This document shows positions 44,121-53,184 of a stretch of 64,000 nucleotides of DNA, one piece after another. The first letter of the stretch is position 1; every line of letters begins with the position of its first letter. The notes under the pieces were generated by a model that was not told where the DNA came from, ran no database searches, and saw only the letters and a list, made by a program, of their open reading frames with translations. A program made the translations under genes and the position numbers. The stretch is from NCBI GenBank assembly GCA_037130455.1, contig JBAXSZ010000003.1, positions 15,750 to 79,749 on the forward strand, written 5' to 3'. Source of the stretch: CAIMZW01 sp037130455 (GTDB lineage: Bacteria > Actinomycetota > Actinomycetes > Nanopelagicales > Nanopelagicaceae).

Positions 44121-45287
44121 ATGAACAAGAACTCAAAGCGCGTTCTTGGCGCAGTAGCAGCGGTCACCCTAGTATTGGGAACTGTTGCAGTTACTTCTGC
44201 TCAAGCCGCAACAAAGACAGTGACATTGGTCTACCAAGGTCCATTGACCGGTACCGATGCACAGACTGGCCAAGATGAATTTTTGGGCGCACAAACTGCC
44301 GTCCAGATTTACAATGATTCAAATCCTGCCGTCAAAGTTAAGTTGATCCAAGCTGATGACCAGGGTGACGGTGCTGTTGCAGGCACAGTAGCTCCTGGTA
44401 TCGCCGCCAACAAAGATGTTATTGGCGTAGTCGGACCTGCTTACTCTGGCGCCAGTATTGCTTCATTCCCATCGTACAAAGCAACTCGTCTAACCATGGT
44501 TTCTCCATCGGCTACTCGCGTAACTTTGACCGATACCAAGTCTCCAGATAATGGATACCCATTCTTCCACCGTGTTGTTGGTAACGATGCGCTACAAGGT
44601 CCAGCTGTTGTTCGTTGGTCTATTGCTGGTGTCGATTCACCAAAGGTTTACGTCATTGATGACCAAACTCCATACGGAACCGGACTTGCACAAGCAGCTG
44701 TTGCTTACATCAAGTTGAAGAAGATCAACCAGGTTGGTTCTGACTCAGTCGTTCAAAAGACCTCTGATTACAGCGCAACTGTTTCTAAGATCAAGGCTTC
44801 AAAGGCCAATGTAGTTATCTACACCGGTTACTACCCAGATGGCGGCGCTCTTGCTAAGTCACTTAATGACAATGGCTGGAACGGCGTATTCGCTGGTGGC
44901 GATGGCGTTCTTAACGATGCATTCATCGACGTAGCTGGTAAGGCTGCTGCTGAAGGTGCAAAGTTCACCGCTCCTGCAGTTCCATTCGAAACTGCTGCAA
45001 GCGCTGCACAGCAAGCTGCCTTCACCAAGGCAACTGGTCTTAAGACCGCTGCTGGTCACGTGTATGTCACTGAAACCTTAAATGCAACCAACGTATTCAT
45101 CTCGTGCATCAAGCTCGGTAAGGTCACTCGTGCTGGTATCCAGTCTTGTGTCGCTACCGGAACCTTCTTTGCTCTTGATGGAAAGACCGTCCTTAAGTTC
45201 ACCCGTCAAGGTGAAGTTGTTGGCGGAGCTCCAGTTGGTGGCTTCCAGGTTGTTAAAGGCATCATCAAGTACTTCGGCGCAGTTTAA
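44121..45287 (+). CDS. livJ: Branched-chain amino-acid ABC transporter, substrate-binding protein
   Basis: 388 residues. Signal peptide with a basic start, hydrophobic core and cleavage site SAQA at residues 26-29; no lipobox Cys. The mature part is a Leu/Ile/Val-binding type I periplasmic fold (VTLVYQGPLTG, GVVGPAYSGA, PFFHRVVGND, DQTPYGTGL). ATG 44121 has a strong AGGAAGG site. It is first in livJHMGF and followed by a 15-bp hairpin that may keep its mRNA more abundant than the permease genes. Ligand (Leu/Ile/Val or other amino acids/amides) cannot be fixed by sequence. Confidence 0.92.
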   Translation: MNKNSKRVLGAVAAVTLVLGTVAVTSAQAATKTVTLVYQGPLTGTDAQTGQDEFLGAQTAVQIYNDSNPAVKVKLIQADDQGDGAVAGTVAPGIAANKDVIGVVGPAYSGASIASFPSYKATRLTMVSPSATRVTLTDTKSPDNGYPFFHRVVGNDALQGPAVVRWSIAGVDSPKVYVIDDQTPYGTGLAQAAVAYIKLKKINQVGSDSVVQKTSDYSATVSKIKASKANVVIYTGYYPDGGALAKSLNDNGWNGVFAGGDGVLNDAFIDVAGKAAAEGAKFTAPAVPFETAASAAQQAAFTKATGLKTAAGHVYVTETLNATNVFISCIKLGKVTRAGIQSCVATGTFFALDGKTVLKFTRQGEVVGGAPVGGFQVVKGIIKYFGAV

Positions 45288-45326
45288 GCCTTTAGTATTT
45301 GAGCTTTAAAGAAGTACTGTGTAAGT

Positions 45327-45360
45327 AAGTGTCCCAGCACCTATTGGTGCTGGGACACTT
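45327..45360 (+). terminator. Strong hairpin between livJ and livH (attenuator or mRNA stabiliser)
   Basis: A perfect 15-bp stem, AAGTGTCCCAGCACC (45327-45341) with GGTGCTGGGACACTT (45346-45360), closes over a TATT loop. No T-run follows, so it is unlikely to be a strong intrinsic terminator on its own. Its place after the binding-protein gene suits partial termination or 3'-end protection of livJ mRNA. Confidence 0.7.
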
Positions 45361-45396
45361 CAAAATGTCAACGCCTAACATCAAAAAGTGGGTCAC

Positions 45397-46350
45397 ATGA
45401 ATTTTTCAGTTGTTGTCTCTCAATTTTGGCCGTTGCTTATCAATGGCCTGGCCCTTGGTTTTATTTATGTGCTTATCTCGTTGGGTTACACCATGGTCTA
45501 TGGCGTTCTTCGCCTGATCAACTTTGCCAACTCCGAGATATTTATGGTCGGCACTTTTGCCACAGTAATTGTTTCTCGAAATTTCTTCGGGTTTAACCAA
45601 AATACGGATCCGCTTAGCGGCTTCAAACTATTTTTCGCAATGGGCGCTTGTCTTGTCGCTTCGATGTTGGTCTCCGGCGTTACTGCCGTGATCGTTGAAC
45701 TCGTTGCTTACCGCCGGTTGCGCGCCAAAGGTACTAATCGACTCGCCAGTCTTATCTCGGCTATCGGTGTTTCAATCATCTTGCAAGAGGGCGTTCGTAT
45801 CTTGACTCACTCGGTGCCGATGTCTAACCCTCGTCTGCTTCGCAAATTTAGCGTGGTGACTTTTGGGGATGTTGGAATTCGCGTCGATACCCTTCTGGTT
45901 ATAGTTTTTGCAGCTGTTTTATTTTTCTCGGTCGATCGCTTTGTTAACAAAACTTTATTGGGCAAAGCCATTCGCGCCGTTTCGATGAGTGAAGAAACTT
46001 CTAAGCTCATGGGCATCAACCTCAATCGCGTTATTTCGGCTACCTTCCTCATCGGTGGTTCTATGACTGGCGCGGCGGCTTTCTTATATGAAACGGTTTA
46101 TGAGAACACCAAATACAACGTCGGTTTCTCCATCGGACTAGCCGCGTTTACTGCAGCGGTGCTTGGTGGAATCGGAAATCTGCGCGGTGCTTTTTATGGT
46201 GGATTGTCCTTAGGGTTATTGGAGCAATTCGCTGCAGCAATTTTAGGTACTCAATGGAAAGCGGTCACCGTTTTCTTGGTGCTCGTCATGGTTCTTCTAT
46301 TCAAACCGAACGGACTCTTTGGTGAAGCCGTTCAGCAAACGAGGGTCTAG
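45397..46350 (+). CDS. livH: Branched-chain amino-acid ABC transporter permease LivH
   Basis: 317 residues from ATG 45397 (an in-frame GTG at 45388 is possible). Eight or so membrane segments; INGLALGFIYVLISLGYTMVYGVLRLINFA is the LivH N-terminal signature (seen here in part as SLGYTMVYGVLRLINFA), and GGIGNLRGAFYGGL the permease coupling segment. It follows the intergenic hairpin and pairs with LivM in the membrane. Confidence 0.94.
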   Translation: MNFSVVVSQFWPLLINGLALGFIYVLISLGYTMVYGVLRLINFANSEIFMVGTFATVIVSRNFFGFNQNTDPLSGFKLFFAMGACLVASMLVSGVTAVIVELVAYRRLRAKGTNRLASLISAIGVSIILQEGVRILTHSVPMSNPRLLRKFSVVTFGDVGIRVDTLLVIVFAAVLFFSVDRFVNKTLLGKAIRAVSMSEETSKLMGINLNRVISATFLIGGSMTGAAAFLYETVYENTKYNVGFSIGLAAFTAAVLGGIGNLRGAFYGGLSLGLLEQFAAAILGTQWKAVTVFLVLVMVLLFKPNGLFGEAVQQTRV

Positions 46351-46352
46351 CG

Positions 46353-47402
46353 ATGATTAATATTCGAGATAAAGGCGCCGAACTATGGGAAACCTGGAAT
46401 CGGCCAAAACGAATCACCTTCGTTCTGGTATTAATCGGCCTAGTGGGCTTACTTCCATATGCGGGAGATTTTAGTTTTACTAGCATCCTCAATACTCCGA
46501 TTAGTTCTTACCAGGCGGTGTTGGTCTATCCCGTGGGAATGTTTGTTCTCATGGCCCTTGGTCTCAATATCGTAGTTGGAAAGAGCGGATTATTAGATTT
46601 GGGCTATGTCGCCTTCTTTGCCATCGGCGCATACTCGGCTGCAATCCTAGGAACTAAGACCCACCTCAATATCTGGGAAATTCTTCCCATCGGTATGGGT
46701 TTAGCCATGATCTCAGGCGTGCTTTTAGGTTTACCCACCTTGCGACTTCGTGGTGACTATCTAGCGATCGTTACCCTTGGCTTCGGCGAAATCGTTCGTA
46801 TCGTTGCGGTGAATAATCGCAGCACTGGTGGCCCAAACGGAATTGCAAACGTCCCAAACCCTCCTTCAATCTTCGGCGTTCGATTCGCCTTAGATAATAT
46901 GAAGGGCTTCTTTTGGATTATCTTTGTGATGATTCTGCTAGTGATTTGGATGGTTCGACGTTTAAGCATTCGTCGTCCAGGTCGGGCATGGGAAGCAATC
47001 CGTCAGGATGAGGATGTCGCCATGCTTATGGGCGTGCCAATTCTTCGTTACAAGATCTGGTCTTTTAGTATCGGTGCGGCGATTGGTGGCGCGGCTGGGG
47101 TAATTTTCGCCTCAAAATCAATGTATGTAGCGCCAGATATGTTCACCTTCAACACCTCGGTCCTTATCTTGTCCTGCGTTGTCTTTGGCGGAATGGGAAA
47201 TATCTGGGGCGTGGTACTCGGTGGAACAATTTTGGCATATCTGCCTGAGCGAATTCGCTTCATCAATAACGCTCGACAATTAGTCTTTGGTTTGGCTTTG
47301 GTCGTCATCATGAATGTGCGCCCAGATGGGTTACTTCCACGGAAGAAGCGAGAGAAAATAGCAAAGGTTTCTGCAAAACCAGAAGGAGATTCAAATGTCT
47401 GA
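46353..47402 (+). CDS. livM: Branched-chain amino-acid ABC transporter permease LivM
   Basis: 349 residues, about nine to ten membrane segments. ALGLNIVVGKSGLLDLGYVAFFAIGAY is the LivM signature region (core GLNIVVGKSGLLDLG). LRLRGDYLAIVTLGFGEIVR and GGMGNIWGVVLGG are also present. ATG 46353 is 2 bp after livH; the end overlaps livG by 8 bp. Confidence 0.94.
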   Translation: MINIRDKGAELWETWNRPKRITFVLVLIGLVGLLPYAGDFSFTSILNTPISSYQAVLVYPVGMFVLMALGLNIVVGKSGLLDLGYVAFFAIGAYSAAILGTKTHLNIWEILPIGMGLAMISGVLLGLPTLRLRGDYLAIVTLGFGEIVRIVAVNNRSTGGPNGIANVPNPPSIFGVRFALDNMKGFFWIIFVMILLVIWMVRRLSIRRPGRAWEAIRQDEDVAMLMGVPILRYKIWSFSIGAAIGGAAGVIFASKSMYVAPDMFTFNTSVLILSCVVFGGMGNIWGVVLGGTILAYLPERIRFINNARQLVFGLALVVIMNVRPDGLLPRKKREKIAKVSAKPEGDSNV

Positions 47403-48171
47403 GCGAATTCTGGATTTGCAAAATGTCACGATGCGATTCGGTGGTGTATCGGCACTTGATGGCGTTAACTTCCACGTCAATAAAGGCGAAATTTGTGCAC
47501 TCATCGGCCCTAACGGAGCTGGCAAGACAACTGTCTTTAACGTAGTAACAGGTGTATACACACCTACTTCTGGCGAGATCCTTTTTAACGGTGAATCTCT
47601 CATCGGAAAGAAGCGAAATATCATTACCCGTACCGGCGTTGCTCGTACCTTCCAGAACGTTCGCCTCTTCGGTGAGATGACTGCATTGGAAAATGTCATG
47701 ACCGCATCTGATGTGCATAAGAAGACCGGGTTAGTGGGTGCATTGTTTGGTACTCCTCGGGCACGTCGTGAAGAGCGTGAAGGCAAAGAGCGAGCACACG
47801 AACTTTTGAAATTCATGGGTATCGATCATCGTTCCGATCAATTGGGTAAGAATTTGCCTTATGGAGATCAACGACGATTAGAGATTGCCCGAGCGCTTGG
47901 AACCGAACCACAGTTGCTTCTCTTGGATGAACCTGCCGCTGGATTCAATCCTGCCGAAAAAGATGCCCTTGCAATCACGATCCGAAAGATTAGAGATTCG
48001 GGATATACCGTCTTGCTCATTGAGCACGATATGTCTTTGATTATGGGTATATCCGATCGCGTCTCGGTCTTGGACTTTGGCGTAAAAATCGCTGACGATA
48101 TTCCATCCGTTGTTCAAAATGATCCAAAGGTTATTGAAGCCTATTTAGGAGCGCCAGCTGATGCGTCTTGA
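47395..48171 (+). CDS. livG: Branched-chain amino-acid ABC transporter ATPase LivG
   Basis: 258 residues. Walker A GPNGAGKTT near residue 40, Walker B LLLLDEPAAGFNPAE, switch His in LIEHDMSLIM. The ABC signature is not the LSGGQ form; the segment before Walker B reads LPYGDQRRLEIARAL, as is common in LivG. AGGAG-like site just before the ATG. The end overlaps livF by 11 bp. Confidence 0.95.
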   Translation: MSERILDLQNVTMRFGGVSALDGVNFHVNKGEICALIGPNGAGKTTVFNVVTGVYTPTSGEILFNGESLIGKKRNIITRTGVARTFQNVRLFGEMTALENVMTASDVHKKTGLVGALFGTPRARREEREGKERAHELLKFMGIDHRSDQLGKNLPYGDQRRLEIARALGTEPQLLLLDEPAAGFNPAEKDALAITIRKIRDSGYTVLLIEHDMSLIMGISDRVSVLDFGVKIADDIPSVVQNDPKVIEAYLGAPADAS

Positions 48172-48889
48172 AATTAAAGATCTTCATGTTTTCTATGGAA
48201 AAATTGAAGCTATCAAAGGTATTAGCGTCACTGTTAACCAAGGTGAAATTGTTACTTTGATCGGCGCTAACGGCGCTGGTAAAACGACCATGCTCAAAAC
48301 CATCTCTGGACTTCGTCCGGTTGCTAGCGGTCAAATTTTATTCGACGGTCAAGATATCTCTAAAGTTTCGGCCCATGAGCGCGTCAGTCTTGGTATTTCG
48401 CAAGCGCCTGAAGGGCGAGGAATTTTTCCGGGCATGACCGTACTGGAAAATTTGGAAATTGGTAAATATTTCCGCAAAGAACGAAAGAACGAGATGTCCG
48501 AGGATTTGGAAAAGGTCTATCACCTATTTCCTCGGTTGAAAGAACGAGCAACTCAAGCTGGGGGAACTTTATCCGGCGGAGAGCAGCAGATGCTTGCAAT
48601 CGGTCGCGCTCTGATGGCTCGACCAAAGGTCTTGCTCTTGGATGAACCATCCATGGGGTTGGCGCCAATGATGATTGCAAATATTTTCCGAATTATTACT
48701 GAGATCAACCAAAGCGGAACCACAATTCTTCTTGTCGAGCAGAACGCTCAACAAGCGCTCCAACGTGCGCACCGAGCCTATGTTTTAGAAACTGGCCATG
48801 TTGTGAAGGAAGCGAAAGCCTCTGATCTACTTAATGATCCAGATGTAAAAGCTGCTTACCTTGGCACCGGAGCTGCTGCCGCGCACTAA
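48161..48889 (+). CDS. livF: Branched-chain amino-acid ABC transporter ATPase LivF
   Basis: 242 residues. Walker A GANGAGKTT, LivF-type signature GTLSGGEQQMLAIGRALM, Walker B VLLLDEPSMGLAP, and LVEQNAQQAL in place of the switch EH motif, as in LivF. Last gene of the operon, ending 3 bp from the convergent thioesterase gene. Confidence 0.95.
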   Translation: MRLEIKDLHVFYGKIEAIKGISVTVNQGEIVTLIGANGAGKTTMLKTISGLRPVASGQILFDGQDISKVSAHERVSLGISQAPEGRGIFPGMTVLENLEIGKYFRKERKNEMSEDLEKVYHLFPRLKERATQAGGTLSGGEQQMLAIGRALMARPKVLLLDEPSMGLAPMMIANIFRIITEINQSGTTILLVEQNAQQALQRAHRAYVLETGHVVKEAKASDLLNDPDVKAAYLGTGAAAAH

Positions 48890-48892
48890 CGA

Positions 48893-49306
48893 TTAGCTTC
48901 CGCTTCGCTCAGCAAGAATCAAACAGGTGATCCGTGCCGTGCAGGTTCGTTCGCCCGCTTCATTGGTAATCACAATCTCGTAAGAACAGAGTGTGCGACC
49001 CAGTGATATCGGCGTGGCAACGCCAGTTACTAAGCCAGTTCTGGCAATTTTGTGGTGTGTTGCGTTGATATCCACGCCCACGATTTTGCGGTTGGGACCT
49101 GCATGTAGCGCAGTCCCAATCGAGCCCAAGCTTTCGGCCAGAACCACATTTGCACCACCGTGCAGATATCCCATCGGCTGAGTATTTCCTTCAACAGGCA
49201 TAGTGCCCACCATTCGCTGGGGACTGGCCTCCAAAATTTTAATTCCCATCTTGGTATCCAATTCGGCATACCCACGCTTATTTAACTCTTCTAGATAATC
49301 AGGCAT
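48893..49306 (-). CDS. PaaI/YdiI-type hotdog acyl-CoA thioesterase
   Basis: 137 residues. The hotdog signature YLHGGANVVLAESLGS carries the HGG loop and the acidic residue typical of PaaI/MenI-type thioesterases; GVDINATHHKIARTG forms the following strand. It probably hydrolyses an aromatic or other acyl-CoA; the substrate is not known. ATG 49306 has no ribosome site but lies six bases after TAGACT. Divergent from polA over 60 bp. Confidence 0.85.
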   Translation of the reverse strand: MPDYLEELNKRGYAELDTKMGIKILEASPQRMVGTMPVEGNTQPMGYLHGGANVVLAESLGSIGTALHAGPNRKIVGVDINATHHKIARTGLVTGVATPISLGRTLCSYEIVITNEAGERTCTARITCLILAERSGS

Positions 49307-49312
49307 GGTTTA

Positions 49313-49318
49313 AGTCTA
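49313..49318 (-). promoter_or_regulatory. -10 element predicting a leaderless thioesterase mRNA
   Basis: On the minus strand TAGACT ends six bases before the ATG at 49306, with no Shine-Dalgarno sequence between. It faces away from the similar polA element 37 bp along. Confidence 0.45.
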
Positions 49319-49354
49319 TCCAAGCCAAACTGCAGCAATGACAGATGAAACATC

Positions 49355-49360
49355 TACAAT
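49355..49360 (+). promoter_or_regulatory. -10 element predicting a leaderless polA mRNA
   Basis: TACAAT (five of six to TATAAT) is followed by exactly six bases and then the polA ATG. No ribosome-binding site is present, so the mRNA should begin at the start codon. Confidence 0.5.
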
Positions 49361-49366
49361 CCCACT

Positions 49367-51955
49367 ATGACCAAGCGACTTTTGCTCATTGATGGACATT
49401 CGCTGGCTTACCGCGCCTTTTATGCATTGCCGGTGGAGAATTTCGCTACTTCTGCGGGGCAACCCACCAATGCAATTTACGGTTTTGCTTCCATGTTGAT
49501 CAACCTGATTAGAGATGAAAAACCAACCCACATCGCCACAGCTTTCGATGTTTCCCGTAAGACTTTCCGAAGCGAAAAGTTTCCGGAATATAAAGCCAAT
49601 CGCAGTGCGACCCCAGATGAATTCAGATCCCAGACAACGTATCTCTTTGAATTGGTCCACGCGCTGGGGATTCGCCATTTTGCGCTGGAGGGATTTGAAG
49701 CCGACGATATTATCGCCACCTTTGCTACTCAAGCGGAAGCACAGGGATTTGAGACCTTGATCTGTACCGGAGACCGGGACTCCTTCCAATTGGTCTCTCC
49801 ATCAGTCACCGTGCTCTATCCAAAGCGTGGCGTCACAGATTTGGCGCGGATGACCCCGGCGGCAGTGGAAGAGAAGTATGGCCTTACGCCACTCCAGTAC
49901 CCTGACTTCGCTGCCCTTCGCGGCGACCCTAGCGATAACTTGCCTTCGGTGCCTGGTGTCGGCGAGAAAACGGCAAGCAAATGGATTCAAGAATATGGGT
50001 CACTCAAGGAATTGGTGGCTCGCGCCGATGAAGTAAAGGGTAAAGCCGGTGATTCTTTACGTGAAAATTTGGCCAGTGTTTTGCTAAATCGTGAGCTCAC
50101 TCAACTGGACCGTTCAGTGGAGTTAAATGCCCAGATAGATGACCTTCTGTGGGGCGGTATCCAGAAGAATCAAATCAACTCCCTTCTGGATCAATTAGAA
50201 ATAAAAGCGTTGAAAGAGCGAGTAAAAATTCTCTTGCCAGCCAGCGAATCCGAAGAAGAGCTCGTCGAGCTTGACAATCTACACCCAGTGGTTGTTCGGG
50301 ATTTAACATCCGAAGCCCTTACCGAATTATTGAAGGGGCGCACGGAGCCACTAGCTATCGATTTCTTGATGGCAGAAGGAAATATTCTGGAGTACGCCGT
50401 AGCGGTGAGCGCTCAAGAAGTAATTGTTGCTCGCGATTCACGGATCGGGGAGTGGTTCTTCACTGACGCGGTTCCCAAGTGGACCCATGGTGGCAAAGCC
50501 GCCCTGCGGTCAATTGGTGGTTCTGGAATCGTCTTTGATACTGAACTGGCTGCATATTTAGTCAATCCAGGTACAAGAAATTTATCGCTTGCTGATTTAA
50601 CGGAGCGATTTCTTGGGGTAGTAAATGCCGAACAGGAGTTGGATCTCTTTACCGCTTTTGATGGTGCCGGTGCGGCCAAAATTTTCGCCCTCGTACCTAT
50701 CTTGGAAAAATTAATAGATGAACGGGATATGGCATCACTTCTGGCAGATCTCGAGTTGCCGGTAATGATGGACCTTGCCGAAATGGAACAGGTTGGAATT
50801 TGTGTCGATCGACATAAACTAGATGGGCTGGCATCCTTTTTTGGCAATGAAGTAGATCGAGAAACTCAAGCCGCATATATTGCGGCTGGTCGAGAATTCA
50901 ATGTGGGTTCTCCGAAGCAGTTGCAGGTAATTCTTTTTGATGAGTTAAAGCTTCCCAAGACTAAGAAAATTAAAACCGGATACACCACCGATGCTGAAGG
51001 CCTGGAGTGGCTCTTTGCCAAAACCGGCCATCCGTTGCTTCAACATTTGCTACGAATCCGTGAAACCAGCAAATTACTCACTACCATCGAAGGATTGATT
51101 TCGGCTATTGGACAAGATGGTCGGATTCACACTGATTTTCAGCAGACGGTTGCTGCAACCGGGCGTCTCTCCTCTACCAATCCGAATTTGCAGAATATTC
51201 CAGTACGCACGGAAGAAGGTCGCAGAATTCGCGATTGTTTTGTTGCGGCCTCGCCGTACTCAACGCTACTCACTGCCGATTACAGCCAAATCGAAATGCG
51301 CATCATGGCTCACCTATCGCATGATCAAAAGCTTATCGAAGCTTTTAAGAGCGGAGAAGATCTGCACTCCACCGTTGCCTCACTAGTCTTTGGTGTTCAA
51401 GCCCAGGATGTGGATCCAGAGATGCGCCGACAGATTAAGGCCATGTCTTATGGTTTGGCTTACGGCCTCTCTTCCTACGGTTTGGCGCAGCAACTCAATC
51501 TCTCGCCACCAGCAGCAGCCGAGTTGATGGATCAGTACTTCTCCCGCTTTGGCGGAATTCGGGATTACCTCAAGACCGTAGTCGAAGCGGCGCGACAGGT
51601 TGGATATACCGAAACAATTATGGGCCGACGACGGTATCTTCCTGATTTGCTCCAAGAAAACAGAGCGCGGAGAGAAGTGGCTGAACGTATGGCGCTGAAT
51701 GCTCCGATCCAAGGATCAGCCGCTGACATTATTAAGGTTGCGATGATCCACTCACGTGCTGCGATGAGAGAAGCACACTTACAATCTCGATTATTGCTTC
51801 AGGTTCACGACGAGCTAATCTTTGAAGTCTTTCCGGGCGAAGAAGAAGAACTCACTGAATTAGTACGACGGGAAATGGGAAGCGCTTTTGCGCTTCTGGT
51901 GCCTTTGGATGTCAATATTGGAATGGGCAAGAGTTGGGATTTAGCGGCCCATTAA
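49367..51955 (+). CDS. polA: DNA polymerase I
   Basis: 862 residues. N-terminal 5'-3' exonuclease/flap domain (LLIDGHSLAYRAFYAL, EADDIIATFA, GDRDSFQL, GDPSDNLPSVPGVGEKTA). The middle 3'-5' exonuclease-like domain has lost its catalytic acids: the usual DTE of ExoI reads DFLM, and the KYD and YxxxD motifs are not kept. C-terminal polymerase domain is intact (TADYSQIEMRIMAHLS, KAMSYGLAYGLSSYGL, LLQVHDELIFE). Loss of proofreading is usual for actinobacterial PolA. Its stop overlaps the stop of the convergent MFS gene. Confidence 0.97.
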   Translation: MTKRLLLIDGHSLAYRAFYALPVENFATSAGQPTNAIYGFASMLINLIRDEKPTHIATAFDVSRKTFRSEKFPEYKANRSATPDEFRSQTTYLFELVHALGIRHFALEGFEADDIIATFATQAEAQGFETLICTGDRDSFQLVSPSVTVLYPKRGVTDLARMTPAAVEEKYGLTPLQYPDFAALRGDPSDNLPSVPGVGEKTASKWIQEYGSLKELVARADEVKGKAGDSLRENLASVLLNRELTQLDRSVELNAQIDDLLWGGIQKNQINSLLDQLEIKALKERVKILLPASESEEELVELDNLHPVVVRDLTSEALTELLKGRTEPLAIDFLMAEGNILEYAVAVSAQEVIVARDSRIGEWFFTDAVPKWTHGGKAALRSIGGSGIVFDTELAAYLVNPGTRNLSLADLTERFLGVVNAEQELDLFTAFDGAGAAKIFALVPILEKLIDERDMASLLADLELPVMMDLAEMEQVGICVDRHKLDGLASFFGNEVDRETQAAYIAAGREFNVGSPKQLQVILFDELKLPKTKKIKTGYTTDAEGLEWLFAKTGHPLLQHLLRIRETSKLLTTIEGLISAIGQDGRIHTDFQQTVAATGRLSSTNPNLQNIPVRTEEGRRIRDCFVAASPYSTLLTADYSQIEMRIMAHLSHDQKLIEAFKSGEDLHSTVASLVFGVQAQDVDPEMRRQIKAMSYGLAYGLSSYGLAQQLNLSPPAAAELMDQYFSRFGGIRDYLKTVVEAARQVGYTETIMGRRRYLPDLLQENRARREVAERMALNAPIQGSAADIIKVAMIHSRAAMREAHLQSRLLLQVHDELIFEVFPGEEEELTELVRREMGSAFALLVPLDVNIGMGKSWDLAAH

Positions 51956-53178
51956 TTTTCAGAGGAAAGCACATCCCCTAACGCTTCAGTATCTTCTTCT
52001 TTCGTGGGGATCTTGTCCGCAGCCGCTAATAAATTCTTGCCAACTGTAATGATGAACAATCCAATGGCAACAGCGATAGTTGTGGCTGCCAAGCACCATC
52101 TAGGGGAGTAGTGATCGGCCACGTATCCACCTAATGTTTCACCTAGTGCAGCGCAGGTTCCTTCTACTGTCCATAGCCACCCCAGCGCGGCAACAGCGGT
52201 GCCACGCGGACGAACTGCTTCAGTAATTTCCCAGTAGAACACTTGCAGTCCACCATTTGCTAAACCGATTGCACCAACTACGAGCATCATGCTCCAGTCG
52301 GGATAGGTAAAAGCCAAGGGGACGCTGGCGATAAACCAAAAAAAGTACCCCACCCGAAGGGCCTTTAGCGGCGAAGTTTTTCGAGAGATAAGACCAGCAA
52401 AGAGACCGCCTATAACTGTTGTTGCAGCGAGTGTTGCCAAAATAGTTCCCGCCCGGTGTGGCAAATTTTCTTGTGTTGCAAAGGCAGGTATCCCAATGAA
52501 AAAAGCGCCCATCCCCAAGCCGATAAATACACCTTCCAACATGAGCAGGCGAATGCCGGCCACTTTCCAGATGGGTAGTTCGCCCTTCACTTTCTTTTCG
52601 GGAATCCAAGCCTTTGCGGCCGGAACGAAGGAGAGCGTGGCACCAGTAATCAACATCAACCCAGCGGTCAATTGGAGGGCCCGTTCTGGGTGTGTAGAAA
52701 GAGCCAGGGTGGTGGCAATAACCGGTCCAAATACTCCGACAATGTTCATCACCGAGGTATCGATTGCATAAGCGGTTCTGATCAGGTCAGCGGAAACCAC
52801 AATCTTCCACATTGGCCGAACCGAGAGATTGACTGGTGGCGCTGAAAATCCCAAGATAAAGGCCAAGGTGACCAGTTCGGTTCCACCATGACCGTGATTA
52901 AAGAGCAGGATTAAACTGGCATAAGTGGGTATAAATATTCTAATCGGCCACTGCAAGCCCCATTTATCCATAATAGATCCGCGAAGACCGGCAGTTACCG
53001 CGCCCGCCAGGCCATTGAGCCCTACCGCCAACCCAGCCGTGGAAATGGAATGGGTGTCATGCTGGACTTTGAAGTAGATCCCCAATCCCACCATGGAATA
53101 GGCGATTCGGGCCGGAAAGGCACTTAAAAGGAGCGCTTGTGCACCGCGAAGACGTAATACCGACCAATAACTGTGCAC
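51952..53178 (-). CDS. Major facilitator superfamily transporter
   Basis: 408 residues from GTG 53178 with about twelve membrane segments. The frame is open from TTG 53184, but TAGGCT six bases before GTG 53178 favours a leaderless start there. It has a MFS_1-like two-bundle pattern (GLNGLAGAVTAGLRGSIMDKWG resembles motif A; shown here as the GLRGSIMDKWG loop) and a long acidic C-terminal tail (TKEEDTEALGDV). Similar proteins are annotated as drug or sugar exporters, but nothing here fixes a substrate. Lies opposite to polA and rpsA. Confidence 0.82.
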   Translation of the reverse strand: MHSYWSVLRLRGAQALLLSAFPARIAYSMVGLGIYFKVQHDTHSISTAGLAVGLNGLAGAVTAGLRGSIMDKWGLQWPIRIFIPTYASLILLFNHGHGGTELVTLAFILGFSAPPVNLSVRPMWKIVVSADLIRTAYAIDTSVMNIVGVFGPVIATTLALSTHPERALQLTAGLMLITGATLSFVPAAKAWIPEKKVKGELPIWKVAGIRLLMLEGVFIGLGMGAFFIGIPAFATQENLPHRAGTILATLAATTVIGGLFAGLISRKTSPLKALRVGYFFWFIASVPLAFTYPDWSMMLVVGAIGLANGGLQVFYWEITEAVRPRGTAVAALGWLWTVEGTCAALGETLGGYVADHYSPRWCLAATTIAVAIGLFIITVGKNLLAAADKIPTKEEDTEALGDVLSSEN

Positions 53179-53184
53179 GGACAA

